From contig NZ_JBQOUY010000009.1 of assembly GCF_052216985.1 (NCBI RefSeq), forward strand, positions 21,152 to 85,151: a stretch of 64,000 nucleotides of DNA, written 5' to 3'. Shown piece by piece: positions 39,447-48,391 of this stretch. The position numbers were made by a program, and so were the translations under genes. The notes under the pieces are model-generated. The model worked only from the letters and a program-made list of their open reading frames with translations. It had not been told where the DNA came from and did no database searches. The stretch comes from Acidaminococcus fermentans_A (GTDB lineage Bacteria; Bacillota; Negativicutes; Acidaminococcales; Acidaminococcaceae). The stretch's first letter is position 1; every line of letters begins with the position of its first letter.

Positions 39447-40625
39447 TCAATCCTTCCTTTCAGCCCAGCGGCCAGCTTCCATGAACATCCGGGTCAGCAG
39501 GTACATCCGAGGGACCACACTGCTGACGGAAGCACATTCCTGGGGAGTATGGTTCTTGCCTCCCTTGACGGCTCCAAAACAATCCACAGCTACAGCTCCT
39601 GCATCAGCAGCCCAATTGGCATCAGAAGCACCGCCTACGGAGCGAACAACCAGTTTCCGTCCCAGTTCCCCATAGATTTCCTGGGCCAGCTGGATCAGCC
39701 GATCCGTCCCTGGATTGGGGGAAAAGGGCGGATTGCCTTCTTTCACCTCTGCTTTTACCTGTGTTCCGGGAATCGACGGATGAGCCGCTATTTTTTCGGC
39801 TTCCCGGCGCACCCTGTCGATTTCCTGCCGTTTTGTCACCCGAAGATCCGCCACAGCAGCAGCATGGGCCGGAATGATGTTTTCCCGTTCTCCAGCCTGG
39901 AGCAGCGCAAAGTTCAGGGTAGTCCCCTGCTCCAGGTCTTCCAACTTTTTCATCTGCTGGATCTGGTACAGGATTTCCATCAGGGCACTGGCTCCCTTTT
40001 CTGGAGCATTGCCGGAATGAGACGCCACACCTTGGACCTCCACTTTCAGCAGATTGGACCCTTTCCGGGAACGGACCAGTCCATCTCCTTCCTGACCGGA
40101 TTCACAGCAAAGATAGCAGTCATGCTGGGGAGCCAGCCGGGCGATCAACTTCCGGCTGCTGGGAGAGGCGATTTCCTCATCCCCGTTGAAGAGCAGGGTG
40201 ATCTGTTCGAAATCCTCGAAATGGAGCGCCCGCAGCTGCTTCATGGCGAATACCATCATATTGACGCCGCTTTTGCAGTCAGCAGCTCCTGGTCCTTTGG
40301 CCCAGTCCCCCTCGATCCGGAACGGTCGTTCTGCCACGGTCCCTTCTGGGAATACGGTGTCCAGATGAGCGCTGGCCATGATTTTCCCCCTGCCTTTTCC
40401 CTTAAAGACCGCAAGCAGGTGACAGCCTTCCTGAGGATTTTCCATGGGAATCTTTTCCAGGGAAAAAGGCTGCAGCGGTTCCAATTCTTTCCATACCAGA
40501 TCCGCCACCCGATTGATTCCCTTTCCGTTCCGGGATCCACAGTCTACATTGACCAGTTTCTCCCAGTTGGCCATATACGTGGGAAGGGCTTTTTCACAAG
40601 CCTGATACAATTTTTCGTTTTTCAT
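39447..40625 (-). CDS. M20-family carboxypeptidase (CPG2-like)
   Basis: A 392-residue zinc peptidase of the glutamate carboxypeptidase/ArgE-DapE type. It shows NVDCGSRNGKGINRVADLVWKEL, the metal motif MASAHLDTVFPEGT, GPGAADCKSGVNMMVFAMKQL, FNGDEEIASPSSRKLI, and VEVQGVASHSGNAPEKGASALMEI in the lid domain, as well as a late SVGGASDANWAADAGAVAVDCFGAVKGGKNHTPQE with the last metal His. CPG2 relatives remove C-terminal glutamate from folates and peptides. ATG 40625 follows GGGAGGAG. It is first of the operon divergent from the LysR gene at 40821. Confidence 0.9.
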   Translation of the reverse strand: MKNEKLYQACEKALPTYMANWEKLVNVDCGSRNGKGINRVADLVWKELEPLQPFSLEKIPMENPQEGCHLLAVFKGKGRGKIMASAHLDTVFPEGTVAERPFRIEGDWAKGPGAADCKSGVNMMVFAMKQLRALHFEDFEQITLLFNGDEEIASPSSRKLIARLAPQHDCYLCCESGQEGDGLVRSRKGSNLLKVEVQGVASHSGNAPEKGASALMEILYQIQQMKKLEDLEQGTTLNFALLQAGERENIIPAHAAAVADLRVTKRQEIDRVRREAEKIAAHPSIPGTQVKAEVKEGNPPFSPNPGTDRLIQLAQEIYGELGRKLVVRSVGGASDANWAADAGAVAVDCFGAVKGGKNHTPQECASVSSVVPRMYLLTRMFMEAGRWAERKD

Positions 40626-40672
40626 GACACTCCTCCCATTCAAAGCTGGAGCATACCAGCTCTTATGGAGTC

Positions 40673-40702
40673 ATTGTAGGACATTCCGATCATTCATTCC
40701 AA
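40673..40702 (-). promoter_or_regulatory. Promoter of the M20/YfcC/M20 operon
   Basis: TTGGAA (40697-40702) and TACAAT (40673-40678) on the minus strand with 18-base spacing. The divergent LysR gene has a consensus TATAAT at 40776-40781 but no good -35, as expected for an activator-dependent or autoregulated promoter. Confidence 0.6.
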
Positions 40703-40820
40703 TTGTATTCTGCTCCGTTCTGATAAATATTTTCAATCGCTTAGGGCTAGAAGAAGATTTTTTACACAGGGATGTTATAATAGATACAAATTGGAAAAAT
40801 CCCCACCTGCAGGAGGAATC

Positions 40821-41747
40821 ATGAACCTGAATTTTAAACAGTTGCGCTATCTCTGCGCACTGGCCGATACGGGAAATTACCATGCTGCTGCTCAAAAATT
40901 GTTCGTGACACAGCCGACACTCAGCATCGCCATCAAGAATCTGGAAACTTCTCTGGGAACCCTGCTCTTTATTCGAACATCCCGAGAAGCGATTCCCACG
41001 GAAGCTGGAAAGATCATGATTGCTTATGCCCGTCGGATCCTGGAACTGGATCAGGAGATGTCCCAGAAATTAGGCCAGCTGCACCAGCCTCCCAGGCAGG
41101 AGCTGCGGATCGGCACCTATCTCATCTTTTACGCCCTGCTGATGCCCACCCTGATTGCGGAGTTCCATCAGCTCCACCCGGATATCAATCTGGTGACTCT
41201 CCACTGTCACTATGCAGCCCTGGAGAAGGCCCTGCTGAAGAACAATCTGGATTTGATCCTCTGCGTCCAGGATGAACCCAATCCCCTCCTGGACAACATC
41301 CATCTGAAAAAGGAGCATCTGCTGGCGGCCCTTCCCCCCGATCATCCCGCCTGTCAGAAGGCCAGGCCGCTTCCGGATCTTCCCTTCCCCTATCTGGATA
41401 TCCGGGAACTAAATGGAGAAAACTTCTACATCCAGTACCCCCATCAGCAGATCCGCTGGCAGGAAAACAAGTTACTGGAAGCAAAAGGCTTCCAGCCGGG
41501 GAAGATCAAAGAAATCGACAGCATCGACCTGTCCGTCCGCCTGGCCTCAGAAGGATTGGGTGCCGCGTTCACCATGGAATCCTATCTCAAGGCTCTCCAT
41601 GTCCAGAAGCCCATCCGCTATTTCATCACTGGGGATCTGCAGACCTGCCCCTGGCTGACCATCTGCGTCCCCCGGGGACATTCCCGGCTCCCAGTGGTCC
41701 GGGACTGCATCCGTCTGCTGGAAAAAGAAATACAGACCCTGTGCTGA
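40821..41747 (+). CDS. LysR-family regulator divergent from the M20/YfcC/M20 operon
   Basis: A 308-residue LysR regulator with the winged helix FKQLRYLCALADTGNYHAAAQKLFVTQPTLSIAIKNLETSLGTLLFIRTSREAIPTEAGK. Its effector domain begins near residue 92 (ELRIGTYLIFYALLMPTLIAEFHQLHPDINLV). ATG 40821 follows GGAGGAATC. Its divergent position predicts control of the peptidase/carrier operon starting at 40625, possibly sensing a released amino acid. The 3' end overlaps a strong bidirectional terminator. Confidence 0.92.
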   Translation: MNLNFKQLRYLCALADTGNYHAAAQKLFVTQPTLSIAIKNLETSLGTLLFIRTSREAIPTEAGKIMIAYARRILELDQEMSQKLGQLHQPPRQELRIGTYLIFYALLMPTLIAEFHQLHPDINLVTLHCHYAALEKALLKNNLDLILCVQDEPNPLLDNIHLKKEHLLAALPPDHPACQKARPLPDLPFPYLDIRELNGENFYIQYPHQQIRWQENKLLEAKGFQPGKIKEIDSIDLSVRLASEGLGAAFTMESYLKALHVQKPIRYFITGDLQTCPWLTICVPRGHSRLPVVRDCIRLLEKEIQTLC

Positions 41748-41772
41748 CTTATGATCAGCCGGGTCTGTATTT
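41728..41772. terminator. Bidirectional terminator between LysR and CoA-transferase genes
   Basis: AAATACAGACCC (41728-41739) pairs perfectly with GGGTCTGTATTT (41761-41772), continued by GCTGA/TCAGC. The LysR stop codon lies within it, so the last LysR codons form part of the stem. Confidence 0.85.
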
Positions 41773-41773
41773 C

Positions 41774-43105
41774 TTATCCAATCCCACAGCGCCGGGCTTC
41801 TGCCCGGAGTTTCTCTCGGAAGGCAGGATGGGCCACGGCAATCAGCTCATTGACCCGTTCTCTGACAGAAGCACCCCTCAGCCAGGCAACTCCATATTCG
41901 GTCACTACATAGTCGATTTCGTTCCGGGAAGTGGAAACGATGGTCCCCGGGCGGAAATAAGGCACGATTTTGGATTTCAGTACCTTTTCTCCCTGGGCGT
42001 TCCGGGCTGAATACACAGAATGGAGCGCCAGGATAGATTTTCCTCCCGGAGACAGCTGGGCTCCCTGGACCGTTTCCGTCTGGGCACCAGTTGCAGAAAA
42101 CTGGGTAAAGCCCATGGATTCTGCAGCGCACTGGCCGGTAAGGTCGATTTCCAGCCCTGTGTTCAGTGATACCATGTTCCGGTTCCGGGCGATGATCTTC
42201 GGCTCATTGGCAAAAGTGCCTCGGCGGAACACCACCCCCGGATTGTTATCCAGGAAGTTATACAATTCCCGGGTCCCATTGGCAAAGGCACAGAGGGAAA
42301 CTCCCTCCAGGAATCCTTTCCGGCTGTTGTCCACGGCACCGCACTGGACCAAATCCATCAAGCTGTCGCTGAACAGGCCGGTATGGATGCCCAGATGTTT
42401 CCGATCCTTCAGGGCTTCCGCCACGGCACTGGGGATATGTCCCACCCCCAGTTGGAGGGTAGAACCGTCGGGGATCAATTCTGCTACGTGGGCCGCGATT
42501 TTCCGATCCAGGTCACCCATGCCAGGCAGGGGCGAAATGGGCGGCTTCCGGTCCGTTTCCACAAAAGCAGCCACCTGGGAAATGGGCAGCAAGGTATCTC
42601 CCCAGGTCCGGGGAAAATGGGGGCTCACTTCCAGCAGTACCAGCGCTCCCCGATCGATGATGTCCCGCTCGAATAGGGCACTGAGAGAAAGAGAAAAATA
42701 CCCGTGGGCATCCATGGGAGAAGCGGAAGCCAGGAGTACCGGCCGCCTGTGCTGGGTCGCCGCCCGCTGGAGAGTCTTCCGGACCAGGCTGGTGGACCCG
42801 GCGGGCAAAAAGCTGCACAGCCCTTCGGCATGGGCCTTCCGGGTGGGCCCGCTGAAGAACCAGGACACATGGTCCAGGATCTCCCCCATGGCTGGATCAT
42901 GATACCAGGACAGATCCGCTATGGGCATGCAGGAATTATAGGTGATGCCCTTCCTGCCCCATTGGCGCAGGAGAGGCATCTTTTCCAACAGGCTCACCGG
43001 TTCCGCCATAGCCTGGGCGGACAGCACATAGTCCCCATCTTGGATCAGAGAAAGGACTTCTTCTGCGGTTTTCTTCTTTTGGGCATATTCTTCAGAAAGG
43101 CTCAT
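41774..43105 (-). CDS. Acetyl-CoA hydrolase/transferase family CoA-transferase
   Basis: A 443-residue class I CoA-transferase of the Cat1/Cat2/butyryl-CoA:acetate type. LASASPMDAHGYFSLSLS, HVAELIPDGSTLQLGVGHIPSAVAEAL, HLGIHTGLFSDSLMDLVQCG, then VSLNTGLEIDLTGQCAAES and the C-terminal FRPGTIVSTSRNEIDYVVTEYGVAWLRGASVRERVNELIAVAHPAFREKL are characteristic. It lies directly downstream of the glutamate-fermentation operon but behind a terminator. A reaction such as butyryl-CoA or acetyl-CoA exchange with a free acid fits the end of glutamate fermentation. ATG 43105 follows CGAGGTGG, with TATAAT at 43138-43143. Confidence 0.88.
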   Translation of the reverse strand: MSLSEEYAQKKKTAEEVLSLIQDGDYVLSAQAMAEPVSLLEKMPLLRQWGRKGITYNSCMPIADLSWYHDPAMGEILDHVSWFFSGPTRKAHAEGLCSFLPAGSTSLVRKTLQRAATQHRRPVLLASASPMDAHGYFSLSLSALFERDIIDRGALVLLEVSPHFPRTWGDTLLPISQVAAFVETDRKPPISPLPGMGDLDRKIAAHVAELIPDGSTLQLGVGHIPSAVAEALKDRKHLGIHTGLFSDSLMDLVQCGAVDNSRKGFLEGVSLCAFANGTRELYNFLDNNPGVVFRRGTFANEPKIIARNRNMVSLNTGLEIDLTGQCAAESMGFTQFSATGAQTETVQGAQLSPGGKSILALHSVYSARNAQGEKVLKSKIVPYFRPGTIVSTSRNEIDYVVTEYGVAWLRGASVRERVNELIAVAHPAFREKLRAEARRCGIG

Positions 43106-43144
43106 AAGCCACCTCGCGTAGGTATATTTTGGGTTCTATTATAG

Positions 43145-43180
43145 CAAAAAAGGAGCTGCTGCACAGGCAACAGCTCCTTT
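43145..43180. terminator. Terminator after hgdB
   Basis: AAGGAGCTG (43150-43158) pairs with CAGCTCCTT (43171-43179). A TTTTTT run follows on the minus strand, ending the six-gene glutamate-fermentation transcript. Confidence 0.8.
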
Positions 43181-43190
43181 TGCGTTTGTC

Positions 43191-44330
43191 TTACAGGCTT
43201 TCAGCGAAAGCTTCCAGAGCGGTCTGGGCTTGCCCGAAGTCGCGGGTCATTTGGTCCACACCGATCTTTACATGAGGAATGTGATGGACATCCAGAGCCT
43301 TCTTCAGGTCAGGATATTCCATTTCTTCCGGATCGCAGAACTGCATCATGAAGACGATCAAGCCTTCTGCACCGCTTTCCTTCACCAGGTTGCAGACATG
43401 TTCGGATCTGGCGTTCTTGGCGAAGTCAGGGTCATACAGCAGCACATCGTTCTTCTGTTTGGAGAACTGTACAGCCAGGGCCTGCAGGCCATTGTCCAGA
43501 TCTTCCGGAGCATCTACGGCGAAGCTGCGACTTTCATAAGCGCAGTCATCGGCAGCAATAGCCAGTTTGTTGTCATCCATGGCTTTCAGGATGCCGGGCA
43601 TGTTGTAGATGATGCCGGAAACCACGACTTTGTGGCCGTCGAATTTGCCAGCAGGAGCAGCAGTCAGTTCCTTATTCAGTTCTTCCAGTTTTTCGGTGTA
43701 TTCATCCTTCAGCATGAAGTAAGCAGCACGCAGGACGGCAGCACGGGTGGAAGCCGGAATCAGATCAGGATGGGCATTGGCCAGTTTGCAGAATTCACGA
43801 CGGGCAGCACGGCTCTTGTTGTACACTTTGATGGCATCCAGGATGGCATCGTTGGTGATTTCATGGCCGCAGATTTCTTCCAGATGGCCTTTGACTTCTT
43901 CATAGGCATCATAGGTGAACTGCTTGCCGGCTGCATTCTGGCGGACCTGAGGATGAGCCAGGAAAATAACAGGCATCTTGTCTTTCATAGCCACTTTGAA
44001 GTTCTGGCTCATAGGACGCAGGGTATCGCACAGGACAGGAGTGATGACTCCGTCCAGGCCGTCCAGGGTGCCGTCCAGGAGCATTTCCAGGGACAGCTGG
44101 GCAACGGTGCAGTAGAAGGAAGCACAGTATTCCTTGGAACGGACTTCCTGTTTGCCGTTGCAGCCCCATACGCCCATGGGAACCATGCCTGCAGCATAGA
44201 CCAGTTCTTCCGGAACGTAGTACGGCAGGCAGCCGATGGCTTTCTTGCCCTGGGCTTTATATTTGGCCAGCATGGTCTTTGGGCTGGCAGATACTTTTTT
44301 GAACTCTTCAATAAGTGCACTGATAGCCAT
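43191..44330 (-). CDS. hgdB: 2-Hydroxyglutaryl-CoA dehydratase, beta subunit
   Basis: A 379-residue subunit of component D, the iron-sulfur dehydratase that converts (R)-2-hydroxyglutaryl-CoA to glutaconyl-CoA through a ketyl radical. Conserved HgdB/FldC-type features are GKKAIGCLPYYVPEELVYAAGMVPMGVWGCNG near residue 35, the central LCDTLRPMSQNFK, and the C-terminal LIVFMMQFCDPEEMEYP, with cysteines placed for 4Fe-4S binding. ATG 44330 follows GGGGAATT; only 2 bases separate it from hgdA. It is last in the operon. Confidence 0.97.
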   Translation of the reverse strand: MAISALIEEFKKVSASPKTMLAKYKAQGKKAIGCLPYYVPEELVYAAGMVPMGVWGCNGKQEVRSKEYCASFYCTVAQLSLEMLLDGTLDGLDGVITPVLCDTLRPMSQNFKVAMKDKMPVIFLAHPQVRQNAAGKQFTYDAYEEVKGHLEEICGHEITNDAILDAIKVYNKSRAARREFCKLANAHPDLIPASTRAAVLRAAYFMLKDEYTEKLEELNKELTAAPAGKFDGHKVVVSGIIYNMPGILKAMDDNKLAIAADDCAYESRSFAVDAPEDLDNGLQALAVQFSKQKNDVLLYDPDFAKNARSEHVCNLVKESGAEGLIVFMMQFCDPEEMEYPDLKKALDVHHIPHVKIGVDQMTRDFGQAQTALEAFAESL

Positions 44331-44332
44331 TG

Positions 44333-45766
44333 TTAATTCCCCTTCTTTTCATCATTTGCTTCCATGGCTTCGACCAAGCCTTGAACACGGGTCTCATATT
44401 GAGCCGCGTTGAAGTTTCTCGGGTCAGCCTGGTCACCGTCGAATCCAGCAGTGGGGATACCCATGTCTTTGGTGAAACGACGCTGCATTTCAGGCATGTA
44501 ACCGCTCCAAGGTTTGCAGGACCGGTTGTAGTGGACCAGTACCCCATCGACCTTGTTGTCGCGGATCAGGCCTTCACGCCAAGCAACACCCTGTTCGATG
44601 CTGACGGAGTTCGGAGCCTTGCAGTAAGCTTTGACCAGTTCGTCCAGGTTGTTGTAGACGAACCCGAAAGCAGGAGCATATACAACGCCGGTGATGTTCA
44701 GGCCGTTGGCTTTCAGCGGTTTGAACAGGTTCGGCAGTTTCGGCCAGCAGGGGATCCCTTCGAACATGATACGATGCTGTTCTTTGAACGGAGCAGTGGA
44801 AGTGCCTTCCTTCACATGCTGTTCCAGTTCCTTAGCCAGCAGTTCGAAAGCTTCAGCAGCTTCTACACGGCCACGGGCGGTAACCACGTCAGCCATATGG
44901 TTGAACAGGTCGAATCCGTTGAAAGGAGCCGGTTTGTACTGCAGGAAGTCGCAGACCTTCAACCATGCTTTGGCGGTACGGTTGGCATTCTGGCAGCACT
45001 GTTCGAATTTGTCTTCATCGAACTTCTTACCGGTGATTTCTTCCATTTGACGGATGGCCGTATCCAGCTGGGAACGGATGTATTTCACGTTGGCTTCGTT
45101 CACATGGTCGAATTCGTTGTAGGGAACGTCGATCATGATCAAAGGAATATTGTGGCGACGAGCAATGTCTTCATACCATTTGGTCATGCAGTTGCAGATG
45201 TTGTTGCAGCACAGCACGAAATCCGGCATGGGCATGGTCATCTGACGATATTTATGCAGAGCATTCTGACGGCGGGTCTTTTCTTCCCCTTCCGGCAGGG
45301 CAGCGATTTCATAGATGTTGTCCGTAGTAGCATAGGGTTTCAGGGTCTTCGGATCGATGACCGGCTTCCCGTTTTCATCGAACATCTTCTTGCCATTGGC
45401 ATCCTTCATCTGTTTCCCGCTGTTGGGGTTGATGACATAGTTGCCGTCTTTATCCATCTTGTTGGCGCCCCGGAACCCAGCAGCATAAGCCAGGGAAATA
45501 CGGGCATACCCGCAGATATCGTTATCATAGCCAATGTCTTCAGCAGCTTGGCACATGACTTCGCCGTCACGGTTGGCAGCGATACCAGCAGCTTGGTTTT
45601 CCGGATACCCTACATGCAGACCGAAAGATTCAGCCAGTTCGCAGGGGAACTTGGAGGAGGACCAACCTACTTTTTCTCCTCTTTCTTTGGCTTCCCGCAG
45701 TTCTCTGTAAACCTTTTCCACTACATCTCTCAATGCCTGAACGCCAGGGCTTACTGTCTTTGGCAT
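44333..45766 (-). CDS. hgdA: 2-Hydroxyglutaryl-CoA dehydratase, alpha subunit
   Basis: A 477-residue subunit of component D. It shows SSSKFPCELAESFGLHVGYPENQAAGIAANRDGEVMCQAAE, DFVLCCNNICNCMTKWYEDIARRHNIPLIMIDVPYNEFDHV, and VDGVLVHYNRSCKPWSGYMPEMQRRF, with conserved cysteines for its 4Fe-4S cluster and the CoA-ester pocket. ATG 45766 follows GGAAGG. Enzyme activity needs one-electron activation by HgdC with ATP hydrolysis, encoded immediately upstream. The activated enzyme is highly oxygen sensitive. Confidence 0.97.
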   Translation of the reverse strand: MPKTVSPGVQALRDVVEKVYRELREAKERGEKVGWSSSKFPCELAESFGLHVGYPENQAAGIAANRDGEVMCQAAEDIGYDNDICGYARISLAYAAGFRGANKMDKDGNYVINPNSGKQMKDANGKKMFDENGKPVIDPKTLKPYATTDNIYEIAALPEGEEKTRRQNALHKYRQMTMPMPDFVLCCNNICNCMTKWYEDIARRHNIPLIMIDVPYNEFDHVNEANVKYIRSQLDTAIRQMEEITGKKFDEDKFEQCCQNANRTAKAWLKVCDFLQYKPAPFNGFDLFNHMADVVTARGRVEAAEAFELLAKELEQHVKEGTSTAPFKEQHRIMFEGIPCWPKLPNLFKPLKANGLNITGVVYAPAFGFVYNNLDELVKAYCKAPNSVSIEQGVAWREGLIRDNKVDGVLVHYNRSCKPWSGYMPEMQRRFTKDMGIPTAGFDGDQADPRNFNAAQYETRVQGLVEAMEANDEKKGN

Positions 45767-45799
45767 AATGATCCTTCCTTCTTTACAATGATTACAACC

Positions 45800-46582
45800 T
45801 TATTTTACCGCTTTTTTATAAGCGTACAGAGCGGCACCCAGGGCACCGTTGTACTGAGCCAGAGGAGAAGTCTTGATTTCCACACCCAAGCCTTCTTCCA
45901 GAGCCTCTCTCACACCATAGTTCTGGGCTACGCCGCCGGTCATGACAACATCCTTCACAACCCCCACCCGGTTGGCAAGGCCAATGACACGGCTAGCGAC
46001 CGAACGATGGATCCCGGCAATGATGTCGATCTTATCGGTCCCTTTGGACAGCTGACTGATGACTTCACTTTCCGCAAATACAGTACAGGTAGAGCTGATG
46101 GCAACCCGTTTGGTGGATTTGGCCCCCAGAGCAGCCAGGTCAGAGACCTTGACTTCCAGGATATTGGCCATGACATCCAGGAAACGGCCAGTACCGGCAG
46201 CACATTTATCGTTCATCTGGAAATTGGTCATGGTCCCGTTTTCCACATGGATGACTTTCACGTCCTGACCGCCGATATCGATGACCGTATGGACGTTGGG
46301 CCAGATGAAGCTGGCACCCATGGCATGGCAGCTCAGTTCGCTCATCTGCTTGTCAGCGATGCCTTCCAGCGAATTGCGTCCGTAGCCGGTAGCCAAAGTA
46401 AAGGCCATATCTTCTTTTTTCATGTGGGCATTTTCCAGGACTTCCGCAATAGAACGTGCAGGACCGGAAGTTCCGGTCCCCACGTCTACCAGGGATTTTG
46501 CCACGATGTCTTTTCCGTCTTTCAGGATAATGCACTTGGATGCGGTCGATCCAACATCGATTCCCAAGGTATAGATACTCAT
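45800..46582 (-). CDS. hgdC: 2-Hydroxyglutaryl-CoA dehydratase activator (archerase, component A)
   Basis: A 260-residue ASKHA-fold ATPase. The homodimer holds one 4Fe-4S cluster between subunits through Cys127 (NDKCAAGTG) and Cys166 (SSTCTVFAES). The phosphate loops are GIDVGSTASKC and IDIGGQDVKV, and the adenosine motif is TGGVAQNYG. It passes one electron, driven by ATP, to the HgdAB dehydratase. ATG 46582 follows GGAGGAACTG. Position and sequence agree with A. fermentans HgdC as I know it. Confidence 0.98.
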   Translation of the reverse strand: MSIYTLGIDVGSTASKCIILKDGKDIVAKSLVDVGTGTSGPARSIAEVLENAHMKKEDMAFTLATGYGRNSLEGIADKQMSELSCHAMGASFIWPNVHTVIDIGGQDVKVIHVENGTMTNFQMNDKCAAGTGRFLDVMANILEVKVSDLAALGAKSTKRVAISSTCTVFAESEVISQLSKGTDKIDIIAGIHRSVASRVIGLANRVGVVKDVVMTGGVAQNYGVREALEEGLGVEIKTSPLAQYNGALGAALYAYKKAVK

Positions 46583-46604
46583 TAAAACAGTTCCTCCGTA
46601 AGGA

Positions 46605-48368
46605 TTATTTCTTTACGAAAGTCTCGAACTCTCTGATGGCACGAGGCAGCATCATCTGATGGAACGGGCAGATGCTTTCCGGATTCTGATAAGCAGCTTC
46701 CGTGAAAGCTTCTACATAGCCGCGGATCTTATTCATATCGACGACTTCGTCCACCAGACCCAGTTCAGCGCAGACTTTCGGACGAGATTTGGTATAGAAA
46801 GCCTGGATCAGGTTGTTCATCTTGTCGATGGTCGGCTGCAGATCCTTGCCGGCTTTCCGATCTTTGGCCAGTCTCCGGGAGTACATGGCAGTGGCAGCGG
46901 TTTCACCGTTCATCACGGCAATTTCCGTGGCAGCCGTACCGATGGAGAAGGCGTTGGTGTCATTGCCCTGAGGCCCGCCCAGTACGTAGTGGGCAGCAGC
47001 CGTGCCTTTTCTCAGGGTAATTTCGAATTGAGGGATGTGGGAAGTCTGGATGGAGTAGATCAGGGACTGGCCCAGACCCAGAAGTTCAGCTTTTTCCGCA
47101 TCGTTGCCCACGTCGATCCCGGTGGTATCCTGGATCCAGACGATGGGCAGACGGTCTCTAGCGCACAGGGTGACGAATTCATTCATCTTCACCAGACCCT
47201 GGCGGTACAGCTTCCCGCCGATACCTACAGAACCGGCAGCCTTGTATTCAGGGTAGTTCATCAGGAGGCCCTGGACGTTGGCTACGACGCCTACCAGCAG
47301 GCCGTTTACCTTGGCCAGGCCGGTGACCATTTCAGGCCCATACCCTTTCTTGTATTCGCGGAGCTCGCTGTTGTCGAACAGGCGGGCAATCACATTGTAG
47401 ATGTCATACGCCCGTTTGTCGTTCAGGGGCACCATGCTGTACAGATCGTCAGCCGGGAAAGCCGGGGCTTTCGGATCGTCCACACGGAAGAATTCCGGAT
47501 CGTATTTCGGCAGCATGCCTACGTACTTCTTGATGCCTTCCAGGACGCCTTCTTCGGAAGCATAGACTTCACGGATGAAACCGGTTTCGGTGTAATGGAT
47601 GTCGACAGCTCCCGGAGGTTCAGTCTTGCCGGTACGGTCTACCATGTCGGCGATTTCATTGGCGTATTCCATATCCACATGACCTTTGGGGTTCATGCCG
47701 CCCATGATACCGGCCCCGCCCACAGCCATGTTGGCTTTTTCATGGGCAATGATGACCGTAGGGCTGATGGAATGGTAACCGCCGCCGGCAGGGTTGGTGC
47801 CGTAGATCCCGACGATGACAGGGATGCCCAGCTGGTTCAGTTCAGCGTTCCGGAAGAAAGGCGTGCCGCCGCCGCGACGGTTGGGGTATACCTTTTCCTG
47901 TTCGTCGAACTTCACGCCGGAGCAGTTCAGTACATATACCAGAGGGATGTGCAGGGTCTTAGCGGTATCGGAAGCCCGCAGCAGGCATTCAGCCTGGCCA
48001 GGCACCCAGGCACCGGCCAGCTTCTTGTTATCGGAAGCTACTACCAGGCACCATTTGCCGTTCACACGGCCCAGGCCCTTGACGATGGCCACGGAACCGT
48101 TCTTGTTCCCCTGGGGGTTGAACAGTGTGTTCAGGGGTCTCCAGGAGCCCGGTTCCACCAGTTTTTCGATTCTCTGGAGAGCGGTCAGTTCCCCTCTCTT
48201 GTTCACATCAGCATCTGCCTTGCCGGCTTCCTGGGCAGCTTTGATCAGCTGATGGATCTCTTCTTCGATCTTTTTCAGCTGTTCTTCGTTGGCCGCATCC
48301 ACCTTTTTCAAGGGTTTGCCGACTTGAGGCATATGTTGGAAATATCTAGGCATAGAGTAGAAACCCAT
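46605..48368 (-). CDS. gcdA: Glutaconyl-CoA decarboxylase, alpha (carboxyltransferase) subunit
   Basis: A 587-residue carboxyltransferase that moves CO2 from glutaconyl-CoA to the biotin carried by the gamma subunit, giving crotonyl-CoA. N- and C-terminal crotonase-like halves are visible (LNCSGVKFDEQEKVYPNRRGGGTPFFRNAELNQLGIPVIVGIYGTNPAGGGYH and LPIVWIQDTTGIDVGNDAEKAELLGLGQSLIYSIQ). ATG 48368 follows GGAGGAAT. The membrane Na+-pump, biotin and small subunits (gcdB, gcdC, gcdD) are absent from the window and must be encoded elsewhere. Confidence 0.97.
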   Translation of the reverse strand: MGFYSMPRYFQHMPQVGKPLKKVDAANEEQLKKIEEEIHQLIKAAQEAGKADADVNKRGELTALQRIEKLVEPGSWRPLNTLFNPQGNKNGSVAIVKGLGRVNGKWCLVVASDNKKLAGAWVPGQAECLLRASDTAKTLHIPLVYVLNCSGVKFDEQEKVYPNRRGGGTPFFRNAELNQLGIPVIVGIYGTNPAGGGYHSISPTVIIAHEKANMAVGGAGIMGGMNPKGHVDMEYANEIADMVDRTGKTEPPGAVDIHYTETGFIREVYASEEGVLEGIKKYVGMLPKYDPEFFRVDDPKAPAFPADDLYSMVPLNDKRAYDIYNVIARLFDNSELREYKKGYGPEMVTGLAKVNGLLVGVVANVQGLLMNYPEYKAAGSVGIGGKLYRQGLVKMNEFVTLCARDRLPIVWIQDTTGIDVGNDAEKAELLGLGQSLIYSIQTSHIPQFEITLRKGTAAAHYVLGGPQGNDTNAFSIGTAATEIAVMNGETAATAMYSRRLAKDRKAGKDLQPTIDKMNNLIQAFYTKSRPKVCAELGLVDEVVDMNKIRGYVEAFTEAAYQNPESICPFHQMMLPRAIREFETFVKK

Positions 48369-48391
48369 TTAACTTATTCCTCCCGAATGTC

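Noticed and set aside
36890..39484. An 864-codon open frame antisense to the M20 and YfcC genes
   Set aside because: The translation is rich in His, Gly, Gln and Asp with no domain logic, and it spans two real genes and their spacer. It is a shadow frame.
44330..46585. A 751-codon open frame antisense to hgdA and hgdC
   Set aside because: It lies opposite two experimentally known gene families with all catalytic residues intact; its own product is unlike any family I know.
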